A DNA stretch of 64,000 bases, taken from contig NC_018027.1 of NCBI RefSeq assembly GCF_000266905.1, forward strand, positions 4,650,001 through 4,714,000, read 5' to 3'. The position numbers and the translations under genes are program-made. Below are positions 35,167 through 44,138 of the stretch, piece by piece; positions within the stretch are counted from its first letter, which is position 1, and the number at the start of each line of letters is the position of its first letter. The notes beneath the pieces were generated by a model. It was not told the DNA's origin. It saw only the letters and a program-made list of their open reading frames with translations, and ran no database searches. The stretch comes from Mycolicibacterium chubuense NBB4. Lineage in GTDB: Bacteria; Actinomycetota; Actinomycetes; Mycobacteriales; Mycobacteriaceae.

Positions 35167-35730
35167 TCAGCGGCAGTAGTTGCGCGTGGCGAAATCGATG
35201 GCCTGCCGGTAGAGCGGGTCGAGTGCGCGGGTGTGCAGCACCGCCGACTTGGCCGCGTCGAGATCGGCGCCGCACTGCGGCGAGTGCAGCAGCCCCCACT
35301 GGGCGGCCATCTCGGCGACCATCGTCTGATTGAGTGCGTCGATCGTCGCCCGGGACGACGCGAGGTCGGGTGCGTCGGTGGGTGCGGACGCGGGATCGAG
35401 CTTCCATTGCGCGAGCCGGCTGTACTCGACGGCGACGGTCGCATCGATCTGATCCCGGAACGCTGCCGCCGCGTAGGCCGGGTCGATCTGACGGCTCCGG
35501 GCGTCGGCGGCCACCGCGTCGAGCACCTGTTGTTCGCGTGCGGAATCCTCCACCGGACCGCCGGTACGACGCTTGTCGGCCGCGACGGGCTCGGCGACCT
35601 GCAGCCGCGCAGCAGCGGCGTCGACGAGCGGGAGCAGCGGGTTGGGAGGCTGGGCGTGCGCGAGGGGAGCCGCCGTGAGCGCGAAGACGACGGCCGCGGC
35701 GGCGGCTCGGCGAATCCGACGGATGTTCAT
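35167..35730 (-). CDS. Secreted chorismate mutase (AroQ gamma class, Rv1885c-like)
   Basis: 187 residues with a clear signal peptide (RRIRRAAAAAVVFALTAAPL, cleavage likely after AHA) and an all-helical domain starting LLPLVDAAAARLQVAEPVAA. KRR and FRDQIDAT match active-site helices of the exported mycobacterial *MtCM type, which converts chorismate to prephenate outside the cytoplasm. Two C-terminal cysteines (SPQCGAD and NYCR) could form the disulfide seen in that enzyme. Role outside the cell is not established. Its 5' end abuts the tRNA-Phe gene. Confidence 0.85.
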   Translation of the reverse strand: MNIRRIRRAAAAAVVFALTAAPLAHAQPPNPLLPLVDAAAARLQVAEPVAADKRRTGGPVEDSAREQQVLDAVAADARSRQIDPAYAAAAFRDQIDATVAVEYSRLAQWKLDPASAPTDAPDLASSRATIDALNQTMVAEMAAQWGLLHSPQCGADLDAAKSAVLHTRALDPLYRQAIDFATRNYCR

Positions 35731-35734
35731 GAAG

Positions 35735-35808
35735 TGGCCAGGGCCGGGATCGAACCGGCGACCTTCCGCTTTTCAGGCGGACGCTCGTACCAACTGAGCT
35801 ACCTGGCC
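35735..35808 (-). tRNA. tRNA-Phe (GAA)
   Basis: 74-nt cloverleaf on the minus strand with 7-bp acceptor stem GGCCAGG/CCTGGCC and anticodon loop CTGAAAA. CCA is not encoded. First from the left of the minus-strand tRNA set Glu-Asp-Phe. Confidence 0.95.
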
Positions 35809-35851
35809 GGACGGCACCGATCACTCTGCCACAAGTGCCTCGCCGTGATGG

Positions 35852-35925
35852 CGACCCTGACGGGACTCGAACCCGCGACCTCCGCCGTGACAGGGCGGCG
35901 CGCTAACCAACTGCGCCACAGGGCC
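35852..35925 (-). tRNA. tRNA-Asp (GTC)
   Basis: 74 nt on the minus strand. Anticodon stem-loop CCGCCCTGTCACGGCGG gives GTC; T-arm GCGGGTTCGAGTCCCGT; acceptor GGCCCTG pairs with CAGGGTC including one G-U. CCA follows directly (35849-35851). Confidence 0.95.
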
Positions 35926-35958
35926 TTACTGTGCGACTCCCGCTGTGGTCGTCGCGTG

Positions 35959-36031
35959 TACCCCCTACGGGATTCGAACCCGCGCTACCGCCTTGAAAGG
36001 GCGGCGTCCTAGGCCGCTAGACGAAGGGGGC
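35959..36031 (-). tRNA. tRNA-Glu (TTC)
   Basis: 73 nt on the minus strand. Anticodon stem-loop CCGCCCTTTCAAGGCGG gives TTC; T-arm GCGGGTTCGAATCCCGT; acceptor GCCCCCT pairs with AGGGGGT. Upstream gene of the minus-strand tRNA cluster. Confidence 0.95.
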
Positions 36032-36129
36032 CGGCCGAATCTCTCCGGGGTACTCACAACGTTGTGTCGTTGGGAGCTTCGATAGCTTAGGGTACCGGCA
36101 CCCAAATCCTCAAACGGGCAGCCCACCGC

Positions 36130-36135
36130 TATCCT
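36130..36135 (+). promoter_or_regulatory. -10 box (TATCCT) for tRNA-Lys
   Basis: TATCCT lies 12 nt before the first base of tRNA-Lys. A possible opposite-strand TAAGCT box (36084-36089) for the Glu-Asp-Phe set lies in the same 116-bp divergent spacer. Confidence 0.45.
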
Positions 36136-36147
36136 TTCGAGGGTCAG

Positions 36148-36220
36148 GCCCCTATAGCTCAGTTGGTAGAGCTACGGACTTTTAATCCGCAGGTCGCAGG
36201 TTCGAGCCCTGCTGGGGGCA
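36148..36220 (+). tRNA. tRNA-Lys (TTT)
   Basis: 73-nt cloverleaf with anticodon loop CTTTTAA, T-arm GCAGGTTCGAGCCCTGC and acceptor GCCCCTA pairing with TGGGGGC; CCA is encoded at 36221-36223. It is divergent from the Glu-Asp-Phe cluster. Confidence 0.95.
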
Positions 36221-36241
36221 CCACCAGGCGCCGGTCACGGG

Positions 36242-37138
36242 TCACATCGCGACCAGCAGTGCCGCGAGCACGACCACCGCCAGCACGGCCGCGGCGGCGA
36301 GCACAACGCCCGCGCGCTGCGGTCGCCGCGCCGTGGCATTCAGGCTTGCGCGCATCTGTGCCGCGGTGGCGAAGCGCCACCGCGGATCCGGCGACATCGC
36401 CCTCTCGATCGTCATCGCCAGCGCGGGGTCGATGTCCGGTCGCAGCGCGGTCAGCGGGGTCACCCGCCCCGCGGCGATCGCATCGGCCAGCGCGGCGAGA
36501 TTCTCCTGCGGATACGCCCGCCGGGCGGTCAGCGCCTCGTAGGCGACCACTCCGAGCGCGTACAGATCGTCACTCGGGACCGCCGGACGTCCTGCGATCC
36601 GGTCGGCGGGCAGGTAGGCCATCGTCCCGAAGACCCTGTTCGTCAGAGTCTGCGGCGTCTCGGGGCTCTTGGCGACGCCGAAGTCGGCGATCTTCACCCC
36701 GCCGGACGGCGTGAACAGCAGGTTCGCCGGCTTGATGTCGCGGTGCAGAACGCCGCGGGCGTGGGCGGCATCCAACGCCGACAGCACATCCCGCATGATC
36801 GCCCGCACCTGGCCGGCGGGTAGCGGACCGCCGCGGGCCAGCACGCCGGCGAGGTTCTGCCCGGGCAGTCGCTCCAGCACGATGTAGTGCCTGCCGTGGT
36901 CCACGCCGGAATCGTGAACGGCCACGACGTGCGGGTGGTTGAGTGTCGCCGCCGCGCGCGCCTCCGTCACGAACCGCCGCCGGGTATCGGACTGCACGCT
37001 CACCGCCGGGTAGAGCATCTTGACGGCGACCGGGCGGCCCAGCCGGGTGTCCCAGCCGTCGCGCACCTCGGCCATACCGCCGCGGCCGAGAACTCCCCGC
37101 AATTCATAGCGACCGCCGAGAACTTCTGGCGCTGCCAT
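36242..37138 (-). CDS. Ser/Thr protein kinase with C-terminal membrane anchor and no sensor domain
   Basis: 298 residues. Kinase motifs in order: glycine loop LGRGGMAEV, VAVKML (catalytic Lys), HRDIKPANLL (catalytic Asp), DFGVAK, then FGTMAYLPADRI where most Hanks-type kinases read GTxxYMAPE, so the APE motif is altered. Residues about 275-296 (AGVVLAAAAVLAVVVLAALL) form one membrane helix ending at the C-terminus, so there is no PASTA or other outer domain. It would act at the inner face of the membrane. Substrates unknown; no obvious operon partner. Confidence 0.92.
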   Translation of the reverse strand: MAAPEVLGGRYELRGVLGRGGMAEVRDGWDTRLGRPVAVKMLYPAVSVQSDTRRRFVTEARAAATLNHPHVVAVHDSGVDHGRHYIVLERLPGQNLAGVLARGGPLPAGQVRAIMRDVLSALDAAHARGVLHRDIKPANLLFTPSGGVKIADFGVAKSPETPQTLTNRVFGTMAYLPADRIAGRPAVPSDDLYALGVVAYEALTARRAYPQENLAALADAIAAGRVTPLTALRPDIDPALAMTIERAMSPDPRWRFATAAQMRASLNATARRPQRAGVVLAAAAVLAVVVLAALLVAM

Positions 37139-37224
37139 GCGTTCAAGCTAGCCCGTGAGGCGAAAAAGCAAACCTGACGCGCGGGCACGTCGCCCAGGAG
37201 TGGGCATTTCGTGACCGAGGTGTC

Positions 37225-37884
37225 TCAGTTCGTGGCGGGCGCCCCGTCGAGCCCGACACCGATGGTGATCTGCGGGTGTTGGGCCGGGTCGAGCCACTGC
37301 AGGACCGACCGCATCTCGTCGCGGCCGATGGCCACGCAGCCCCACGTCGGGTCGCCGTCACTCACATGCAGGAAGATGCCGGCCGACCGGCCCGGGACGC
37401 GCTCCGGATTGTGGTCGATGAGCACCGCGTAGTCGTAGATCGCGCCGGAGTCGTAGAGGTTCTCCGCGTCTTCGGAATCGATCTCGGCCGCGCGCACGTG
37501 CGTGTTGTACGTCGGCGAGTCGACGTCCTCGTCCCACCAGTCCTCGTCGGTGGCCTGGAAGTACGGCATCCGGGTGCCCGGGTTCGGCTCGCGACCGAAC
37601 GCCTGGCCCAGCGGAAAGGTGCCGACGGGTGTGCGGAACACATCGTCGGCGGGGGCGCCGACCCCGAGTTCTCCGAAGTCTGCGCGGGTCGGGCCGAGCA
37701 CCTTCTCCCACCGCCCGTCCACCCGCTGATAAGTCGTCAGCTCACCGACAGCCGAGTTCGCCGCCGGCGCGTTGACCACGATCATCTGCGCCCGCGTGTC
37801 CGATTCCGGTTGCGCCGCAGCGTTGTCGGCCATGGCGACCGCGGCGATCAACAGCAGCGGTCCGATCCCGAGTTTGCCCAGCAC
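37225..37884 (-). CDS. Exported L,D-transpeptidase (YkuD)-family protein
   Basis: 219 residues with signal peptide LGIGPLLLIAAVAMADNAAA. The C-terminal catalytic-type motif is GIFLHVSDGDPTWGCVAIG, with the His and nucleophile Cys expected of YkuD L,D-transpeptidases but with TWGC in place of the usual SHGC. Such proteins crosslink peptidoglycan 3-3 or attach proteins to it. This one resembles the Rv0309-type subgroup from memory; catalytic activity is not certain. Confidence 0.8.
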   Translation of the reverse strand: MLGKLGIGPLLLIAAVAMADNAAAQPESDTRAQMIVVNAPAANSAVGELTTYQRVDGRWEKVLGPTRADFGELGVGAPADDVFRTPVGTFPLGQAFGREPNPGTRMPYFQATDEDWWDEDVDSPTYNTHVRAAEIDSEDAENLYDSGAIYDYAVLIDHNPERVPGRSAGIFLHVSDGDPTWGCVAIGRDEMRSVLQWLDPAQHPQITIGVGLDGAPATN

Positions 37885-37905
37885 CCCGTGAACGTAGCGC
37901 AGTCC

Positions 37906-38925
37906 TCAGACCTTGGGGCTGTAGTAGTGCGGATCATCGCGGTAGGCCACCGGCGGCAGATTGCGCGCCGGGGTCTCCACCAAGGGCGCGTCCACGGGAA
38001 GCCGGCCGTGCGCCCGGTCCCAGGCTGAACGCTTGCGGGGATGCATCGTCATCCGCGTGGGCAGCACCTTGGTGATGCGATACACCGCCTGACCGAAGAG
38101 CCGGTGCAGCCTCTCCTGGCGCGGCGACCAGGTGTAGCCCATGAGCTCTCGGACCGGCGGGTCGAACAGCCCGACGGTGGTGAAGTTGAAGAACCGCTGC
38201 ATCGCCATCACGTTGAGCCGCCAGAGCCAGCCGGGCATCCACTCCAGCGATGGGTGCTTGGGCATCGACGACAGGTCGAGCACCTCACGCGCGGCCCAGT
38301 TGTTCTCCAGCACGTTGTGGCACATGTGGTCCCAGTACTGGCAGAACTCCTCCCAGCTCTTGGGGACCGGCCGCATGCTCATCCCGTACATCCGGTACCA
38401 CGTGACGTGTTCGTCGAAGAGTTGGCGTTTCTGCGCCTCGGTGAGACCGCCGCCCACCCACTCGGCGGCCAGCAGCGTCGACTTGAAGAACGTCGCGTGT
38501 GCCCAGTAGAAGACGTCCGGGTTCAGTGCGCTGTACCGGCGACCCTGATCGTCGACTCCCTTGATCCCGATGTGGTAGTCGCGCACCTGGGCCCCGGTCT
38601 TGGGCGCCCGGTCGCCGTCGAACACCACGCCCCCGATCGGATAGACGGAGCGGAACAGCCGCGGCATCCGCTCCAGGAAGAAGATCGAGTGGTGCTGGAC
38701 GGCAGCGCCCAGCTGCGGATGCATGTTCTGCATCGAGCCGGCCCACGGGCCCTGCAGCATTCCGGTCCACTGCCCGAAGTACTTCCAGGTCAGCGAGTCC
38801 GGACCGAGCGGTGCGGGCGGCGCGTCGTAACCGCCGGAGGTCACCGGGCAGCCGGCCGCCACCACCGCCTCATCGGCGCCGGAAGCGCTGGTCGCCGGGC
38901 ATGCCGCGGACGTATCTTGAGTCAC
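37906..38925 (-). CDS. MpaB-family (DUF2236) oxygenase
   Basis: 339 residues. The motif SALNPDVFYWAHATFFKS and the following helices match the MpaB/Lcp-type oxygenase superfamily (DUF2236), whose members are haem or metal oxygenases including latex-clearing protein and mycophenolic-acid enzymes. The conserved His in WAHAT is a candidate haem ligand. Divergently paired with a TetR gene across a palindromic operator, which is a common mycobacterial arrangement. Substrate unknown. Confidence 0.85.
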   Translation of the reverse strand: MTQDTSAACPATSASGADEAVVAAGCPVTSGGYDAPPAPLGPDSLTWKYFGQWTGMLQGPWAGSMQNMHPQLGAAVQHHSIFFLERMPRLFRSVYPIGGVVFDGDRAPKTGAQVRDYHIGIKGVDDQGRRYSALNPDVFYWAHATFFKSTLLAAEWVGGGLTEAQKRQLFDEHVTWYRMYGMSMRPVPKSWEEFCQYWDHMCHNVLENNWAAREVLDLSSMPKHPSLEWMPGWLWRLNVMAMQRFFNFTTVGLFDPPVRELMGYTWSPRQERLHRLFGQAVYRITKVLPTRMTMHPRKRSAWDRAHGRLPVDAPLVETPARNLPPVAYRDDPHYYSPKV

Positions 38926-38956
38926 TGGTGAACTTCCTGTCGATGCGTCACGATAT

Positions 38957-38978
38957 TTTGACTACGTACGTTGTCAAA
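38957..38978. promoter_or_regulatory. 22-bp palindromic operator between MpaB-type gene and TetR gene
   Basis: tttgac (38957-38962) and gtcaaa (38973-38978) flank a core containing acgtacgt; the full 22 bp equals its own reverse complement at all but one symmetric pair. It lies 31 bp upstream of one start and 16 bp upstream of the other, the expected site for TetR repression of both genes. Confidence 0.75.
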
Positions 38979-38994
38979 GGAGCTTAGGAGGACT

Positions 38995-39600
38995 GTGCCG
39001 TCGGGTCAACGACGCGGCAGATGGTCGGGCGTTCCGCTGCAGGATCGCCAGGCACGCCGGCGCGACGAACTGATCACCGCGGGCATCGGCCTGCTCGGCA
39101 GTCCCGGAGGTCCGTCGCTCACGGTGCGCGCGGTGTGCCGGGCGGCCGGCCTGACCGAGCGCTACTTCTACGAGAGCTTCACCGACCGGGACGACTACGT
39201 CGGAGCCGTCTACGACGAGGTCTGCACGGCGGCGATGTCGACTCTGATGGATTCGGCGAGCATGCGCGATGCGGTCGAACGGTTCGTCGCGCTGATGATC
39301 GACGATCCCGCGCGCGGGCGGGTGCTCCTGCTCGCCCCAGAAGCCGAACCGGTGCTGGCCCGCTCCGGGGCGCGCTGGATGCCGAATTTCATCGAGTTGC
39401 TGCAGCGCAACCTCACCCGGATCACCGACCCGACCAGTCAGGCGATGGTTGCCACGGGCCTGATCGGGGCACTCACTGCATTGTTCACGGCGTATCTCGA
39501 CGGCAGGTTGACCGCATCGCGGGAGCAGTTCATCGACCACTGCGCTGAGCTGCTGCTCAGCAGGGCGGCCGACGGGATCGCCCCGCCGACCTGCGGATGA
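38995..39600 (+). CDS. TetR-family regulator of the MpaB-type oxygenase
   Basis: 201 residues from the GTG at 38995, which has AGGAGG 3-4 nt upstream; an ATG at 38971 would start inside the operator. HTH: LTVRAVCRAAGLTERYFYESF. The basic N-terminus (SGQRRGRWSG) is typical of mycobacterial TetRs. Probable autorepressor and repressor of the divergent oxygenase, inferred from the shared palindrome. Confidence 0.88.
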   Translation: MPSGQRRGRWSGVPLQDRQARRRDELITAGIGLLGSPGGPSLTVRAVCRAAGLTERYFYESFTDRDDYVGAVYDEVCTAAMSTLMDSASMRDAVERFVALMIDDPARGRVLLLAPEAEPVLARSGARWMPNFIELLQRNLTRITDPTSQAMVATGLIGALTALFTAYLDGRLTASREQFIDHCAELLLSRAADGIAPPTCG

Positions 39601-39616
39601 GCTCCGGCGCGGCGAC

Positions 39617-39646
39617 TTGAATGTCACCGGAATACACAGATATATT
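39617..39646 (+). promoter_or_regulatory. Probable desA1 promoter
   Basis: TTGAAT (39617-39622), an 18-bp spacer and TATATT (39641-39646), with a short leader to GGGAGG (39673-39678) and the GTG start. In M. tuberculosis desA1 is known to be repressed by MadR; I could not identify its operator here with confidence. Confidence 0.45.
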
Positions 39647-39683
39647 GAGTGCAACCATCAGGTACAGATAACCGGGAGGTGTC

Positions 39684-40691
39684 GTGTCGAAAGACCTGAC
39701 CGACCTGCAGCTACTGACCGAACTCGAGCCTGTCGTCGAGCAGAACGTCAATCGCCACATGCGGATGAAGAAGGACTGGAATCCGCACGACTACATCCCG
39801 TGGTCGGACGGCAAGAACTACTACGCGCTCGGCGGCCAGGACTGGGACCCTGAGCAGTCCCAGATTTCCGAGGTCGCTCGAGTCGCGATGCTGACCAACC
39901 TCCTGACCGAGGACAACCTGCCGTCGTACCACCGCGAGATCGCGATGAACTTCGGGATGGACGGCCCGTGGGGCTTCTGGGTCAACCGTTGGACGGCCGA
40001 GGAGAACCGCCACGGCATCGCGCTGCGCGACTACCTCGTCGTGACCCGCAATGTCGACCCCGTCGAACTTGAGATGCTGCGCGTGGAGCAGATGACCCGC
40101 GGCTTCAGCCCGGGCCAGAACCAGCAGGGCGGGATCGAGCTCTTCGCCGAGAGCCTGTTCGACTCCGTGATCTACGTGACGTTCCAGGAGCTCGCGACCC
40201 GCGTATCGCACCGCAACACCGGCAAGGCCTGCGACGACAGCATCGCCGACCAGTTGCTGCAGCGCGTCTCGGCCGACGAGAACCTGCACATGATCTTCTA
40301 CCGCGATGTCTCCGAAGCCGGTTTCGAGATCGCGCCCGACCAGGCGATGAAGTCGCTGCACAAGGTGCTGCGCAACTTCAAGATGCCCGGATACACCATC
40401 CCGGACTTCCGGCGCCGGGCAGTCACCATCGCCACCGGCGGGGTCTACGACCCCCGGATCCACCTCGACGACATCGTGATGCCCGTGCTCAAGAAGTGGC
40501 GCATCTTCGAGCGGGAGGACTTCAACGGCGAGTCGGCACGGATGCGCGACGACCTCGGCGCCCTGGTCGACGAGCTGCAGGAGGCCGTCGACAAGTTCGA
40601 GGTCGCCAAGCAGCGCCGTGAGGAGCGGCTGGCTCAGATGGCGGAGAAGAAGGCCGCCAAGGCTCAGCTGGTGGGATCATCGACGTCGTAA
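39684..40691 (+). CDS. desA1: Acyl-ACP desaturase DesA1
   Basis: 335 residues, GTG start with GGGAGG 5 nt upstream. Nearly colinear with remembered Rv0824c: DLQLLTELEPVVE, NPHDYIPWSDGKNYYALGG, and the di-iron ligands in WTAEENRHG and SADENLHMIFYRD. Soluble desaturase that introduces a double bond into an acyl chain on ACP, feeding mycolic-acid and unsaturated fatty-acid synthesis. Followed 29 bp later by dusB, the same order as in M. tuberculosis. Confidence 0.95.
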   Translation: MSKDLTDLQLLTELEPVVEQNVNRHMRMKKDWNPHDYIPWSDGKNYYALGGQDWDPEQSQISEVARVAMLTNLLTEDNLPSYHREIAMNFGMDGPWGFWVNRWTAEENRHGIALRDYLVVTRNVDPVELEMLRVEQMTRGFSPGQNQQGGIELFAESLFDSVIYVTFQELATRVSHRNTGKACDDSIADQLLQRVSADENLHMIFYRDVSEAGFEIAPDQAMKSLHKVLRNFKMPGYTIPDFRRRAVTIATGGVYDPRIHLDDIVMPVLKKWRIFEREDFNGESARMRDDLGALVDELQEAVDKFEVAKQRREERLAQMAEKKAAKAQLVGSSTS

Positions 40692-40720
40692 CCGACATCC
40701 GCGAACCGGCCCGGTCTGCG

Positions 40721-41854
40721 TTGCGGATCGGGCCGCTCGCGTTGCGCAGTCCTGTCGTCCTGGCCCCGATGGCCGGGGTGACCAACGTCGCGTTCCGCAC
40801 CCTGTGCCGCGAGTTGGAGCTGGCCCGCGCCGGCACCGTCAGCGGGTTGTACGTGTGCGAGATGGTCACCGCGCGGGCCCTGGTGGAACGGCACCCGGTC
40901 ACGATGCACATGACGACGTTCGCGCCGGAGGAGTCGCCGCGCTCGCTGCAGCTCTACGCCGTCGATCCGGCCAACACCTATGCCGCGGCGAAGATGATCG
41001 TCGACGAGAACCTCGCCGACCACATCGACATGAACTTCGGCTGCCCGGTGCCCAAGGTCACCCGTCGCGGAGGTGGCGCAGCGCTGCCGTACAAGCGGCG
41101 GCTGTTCGGGAAGATCGTGGGCGCCGCAGTCGCCGCTACCGAGGGCACCGACATACCCGTCACGGTGAAGTTCCGCGTCGGGATCGACGACGGACACCAC
41201 ACCCATCTGGACGCCGGGCGCATCGCCGCCGAGGAGGGCGCCGCCGCCGTCGCGTTGCATGCTCGCACCGCTGCCCAGCGGTATTCCGGAACAGCCGACT
41301 GGGACCAGATCGCCGCCTTGAAGGCACACGTCAGCGGTATCCCGGTGCTCGGAAACGGTGATATCTTCGACGCTCGAGACGCGCTGGCCATGATGGCCGC
41401 GACGGGCTGCGACGGTGTCGTGATCGGCCGGGGCTGCCTGGGGCGGCCGTGGCTGTTCGCCGAGTTGTCTGCTGCGTTCACCGGAGCGGAACCGGTCACC
41501 CCGCCCACCCTGGGCGAGGTCGCGTCCATCATCCGTCGGCACGGCGAGCTCCTGGCCGCACATTTCGGGGAGGACAAGGGCATGCGGGACATCCGCAAGC
41601 ACGTCGCGTGGTATCTGCACGGGTTCCCCGCGGGAGCCGACCTCCGCCGGTCGTTGGCACTGGTCAAGACGATTTCCGAGCTCGACGACCTGCTCGCACA
41701 ACTCGACGGCGACGTCCCGTTCCCGGCCGCGGCGAACGGGCCGCGGGGGCGGCAGGGCTCGGCGGCGTCGGTGACGCTTCCCGAGGGCTGGCTCGACGAT
41801 CCCGACGACTGCACGGTGCCCGCGGGCGCCGACGTCATGCACTCGGGAGGCTGA
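40721..41854 (+). CDS. dusB: tRNA-dihydrouridine synthase
   Basis: 377 residues from a TTG at 40721, where family similarity starts (RIGPLALRSPVVLAPMAG); the true start could be a little upstream. FMN-barrel motifs: MNFGCPVPKVTRRGGG with the catalytic Cys, VTVKFRVGIDDGH and GCDGVVIGRGCLGRPW. It reduces uridine in tRNA D-loops with NADPH. Likely co-transcribed with desA1. Confidence 0.93.
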   Translation: MRIGPLALRSPVVLAPMAGVTNVAFRTLCRELELARAGTVSGLYVCEMVTARALVERHPVTMHMTTFAPEESPRSLQLYAVDPANTYAAAKMIVDENLADHIDMNFGCPVPKVTRRGGGAALPYKRRLFGKIVGAAVAATEGTDIPVTVKFRVGIDDGHHTHLDAGRIAAEEGAAAVALHARTAAQRYSGTADWDQIAALKAHVSGIPVLGNGDIFDARDALAMMAATGCDGVVIGRGCLGRPWLFAELSAAFTGAEPVTPPTLGEVASIIRRHGELLAAHFGEDKGMRDIRKHVAWYLHGFPAGADLRRSLALVKTISELDDLLAQLDGDVPFPAAANGPRGRQGSAASVTLPEGWLDDPDDCTVPAGADVMHSGG

Positions 41855-42111
41855 GCAGGGCAGACGGGAGAGCACCTCGAGATCGGTTCGACACCGCGCC
41901 GAGAGGGGATCGAGAACGTTTCGTCACCTCGGCCCGTCTAGCTGCCTCTCAGGTTGTCTCAGTACGATGAAGAGCCAAACTTCCCGGCCCCGACTGGCGG
42001 AGCCGGAATCTGTGCTCTATGACAGTTAGCAAGCACTTGGCGATCTGCGTGCCGGTGCGCAACGACGCGCACGCGTGCATCGGAGCCGCGAAGCTGGAAG
42101 GCCGGTAGAAC

Positions 42112-44118
42112 ATGAGTGACGGCGACATGGAGGACGCCGCTGCGACTCCAGGCCGTCCGCTTCCCGGGGACCAGAACAAGCCGGATGGCGACTGGCTTAC
42201 CCGATCCAGGCAGTCAGCGCCAGCCGCCGCGCCGTGGGAACGCACGATCGATCGGTCGGCGCCCGTCACCGTCGCCGACCTGATCGCCAAGATCCACGGC
42301 GGCGCCCCGCCGTCCGAGCCGAAGCGCCACCGCGCCGAGCCCGAACAGGACATCGAACCGCAGCCGGCGCCGGAGCCTGAGCCTGCACCGGAGCAGGAGC
42401 CCGAGGCGGAGCCCTACCCCGCCGACGAGCTGGACACCACGATCCTGCCCGCAGTCGACGCCTATTCCTCCGAGCTGCCCGACCTGGCGGCGCCACGCAC
42501 ACGTCAGCGCGAGGCCGAAGCGTCCGCCGGGACAGCACCGCGCCGCGCACGCCACCGCAGCGTGATCCTCGGCCGGAGTGTCGCGGCGCTGGTCGCAGCG
42601 CTGGCGCTGGTCCTGACCGGCGGCGCATGGCAGTGGCAGTCGGCGAAGAACAACCTGCTGAACCGGGTCTCGGCTCTAGACCCCGACTCCCGCGACATCG
42701 TCGACCCCAACGCGCAGTTCGGCGACGAGAACTTCCTCATCGTCGGCGTCGACAGCCGGTTCGGCGACAACTCGGAGATGGGCGTCGGAACCACCGCGGA
42801 CGCGGCCGGCTCCCGTTCCGACACGGTGATGCTGGTCAACATCCCGGCCAACCGCAAACGGGTCGTCGCCGTGTCGTTTCCCCGCGACCTGAAGATCGAG
42901 CCGATGAAGTGCGAGGTCTGGAATCCCGAGACCCGCCAGTACGGGCCGATCTACGACGAGCAGACCGGCACCATGGGACCCGACGAGGCCTACACCGAGT
43001 ACAAGCTGAATTCGGCCTTCTCCATCGGCGGGCCGAAGTGCCTGGTCAAGGTCATCCAGAAGATGTCCGGCCTGCACATCAACCGGTTCATGGCCGTCGA
43101 TTTCGCCGGCTTCTCCAAGATGGTCGACGCCCTCGGTGGCGTGGAGGTGTGCAGCACGACACCGATCGAGGACTACGAGCTCGGCACGGTGCTGTCCAAG
43201 GCCGGCCGCCAGATCGTCGACGGCCGTACCGCGCTGAACTACGTGCGCGCCCGCCAGGTCACCACCGAGACGAACGGCGACTACGGCCGGATCAAGCGCC
43301 AGCAGTTGTTCCTGTCGTCGCTGCTGCGCTCGCTGATCTCCAAGGACACCTTCTTCTCGCTGTCCAAGCTCAACAACGTCGTCAACATGTTCATCAACGA
43401 CAGCTACGTCGACAACCTGACGACCAAGGACCTCGTCGACCTCGGCCAGTCCGTCCAGGGCGTCAACGCCGGCCGCATCACGTTCGTCACCGTGCCGACC
43501 GTCGGCTACCCCGACGAGTGGGGTAACGAGATCCCGCGCACCGACGGCTTGCGTGCGCTGTTCGACGCGATCATCAACGATGACCCGCTGCCCGAGGAGC
43601 GCAACGCCGACAACACGCCGGTGCCGGGAACGCCGGAATCGCTGGCGAACTCGGCCAACGGCGCACCCGCGCCGGCTCCCCCGGCGCCCAGCGACGGCCA
43701 AATCATCGACGCGGTGGCGACCAGCCCCGGCGAAGTGACCGTGAAGGTGTCGAACTCCACCGGCGAGTCGGGGTTGGCAGCCACAGCCGCCGATGCCCTG
43801 GAAACCCACGGCTTCAACGTGACGAGCCCCGATGACTACCCGGGCCCACTCGAGCACACCACCGTGTTCTTCTCGCCCGGCAACGAGAAAGCGGCCGCCA
43901 CCGTCGCATCGTCGTTCCCTGAGCCCACGATCGAGCGCGCCACCGGCCTGGGCGACGCGGTCCAGGTGGTCCTCGGCAGCGACTTCCATTCGGTCGTTCC
44001 CCCCTCCCCCAGCGGCGCGACGGTCAAGGTTCACGTGCTGCGCGGCACCAAGAACACCCACACCGCGCTGCCGGAGGACCTGACGGTCACCAACGCCGCC
44101 GACACGACCTGCGAATAG
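42112..44118 (+). CDS. LytR-CpsA-Psr (LCP) family cell-wall ligase
   Basis: 668 residues. A proline/glutamate-rich cytoplasmic tail (about 1-140, PAPEPEPAPEQEPEAEPYP) leads to one membrane helix near 150-170 (SVAALVAALALVLTGGAW). The extracellular LCP domain follows, with GVDSRFGDN, GSRSDTVMLVNIPANRKR and SFPRDL, the conserved Asp/Arg of the pyrophosphate site. A Pro/Ala linker and a C-terminal LytR_C domain (EVTVKVSNSTGESGLAATAA) end the protein. LCP enzymes attach arabinogalactan or similar polymers to peptidoglycan. Synteny matches Rv0822c. Confidence 0.93.
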   Translation: MSDGDMEDAAATPGRPLPGDQNKPDGDWLTRSRQSAPAAAPWERTIDRSAPVTVADLIAKIHGGAPPSEPKRHRAEPEQDIEPQPAPEPEPAPEQEPEAEPYPADELDTTILPAVDAYSSELPDLAAPRTRQREAEASAGTAPRRARHRSVILGRSVAALVAALALVLTGGAWQWQSAKNNLLNRVSALDPDSRDIVDPNAQFGDENFLIVGVDSRFGDNSEMGVGTTADAAGSRSDTVMLVNIPANRKRVVAVSFPRDLKIEPMKCEVWNPETRQYGPIYDEQTGTMGPDEAYTEYKLNSAFSIGGPKCLVKVIQKMSGLHINRFMAVDFAGFSKMVDALGGVEVCSTTPIEDYELGTVLSKAGRQIVDGRTALNYVRARQVTTETNGDYGRIKRQQLFLSSLLRSLISKDTFFSLSKLNNVVNMFINDSYVDNLTTKDLVDLGQSVQGVNAGRITFVTVPTVGYPDEWGNEIPRTDGLRALFDAIINDDPLPEERNADNTPVPGTPESLANSANGAPAPAPPAPSDGQIIDAVATSPGEVTVKVSNSTGESGLAATAADALETHGFNVTSPDDYPGPLEHTTVFFSPGNEKAAATVASSFPEPTIERATGLGDAVQVVLGSDFHSVVPPSPSGATVKVHVLRGTKNTHTALPEDLTVTNAADTTCE

Positions 44119-44138
44119 CTCCCGCTCGGGCAGGTGGC

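Noticed and set aside
35735..36223. Integrative-element attachment site at the tRNA cluster
   Set aside because: No integrase, no duplicated tRNA 3' end and no composition change nearby.
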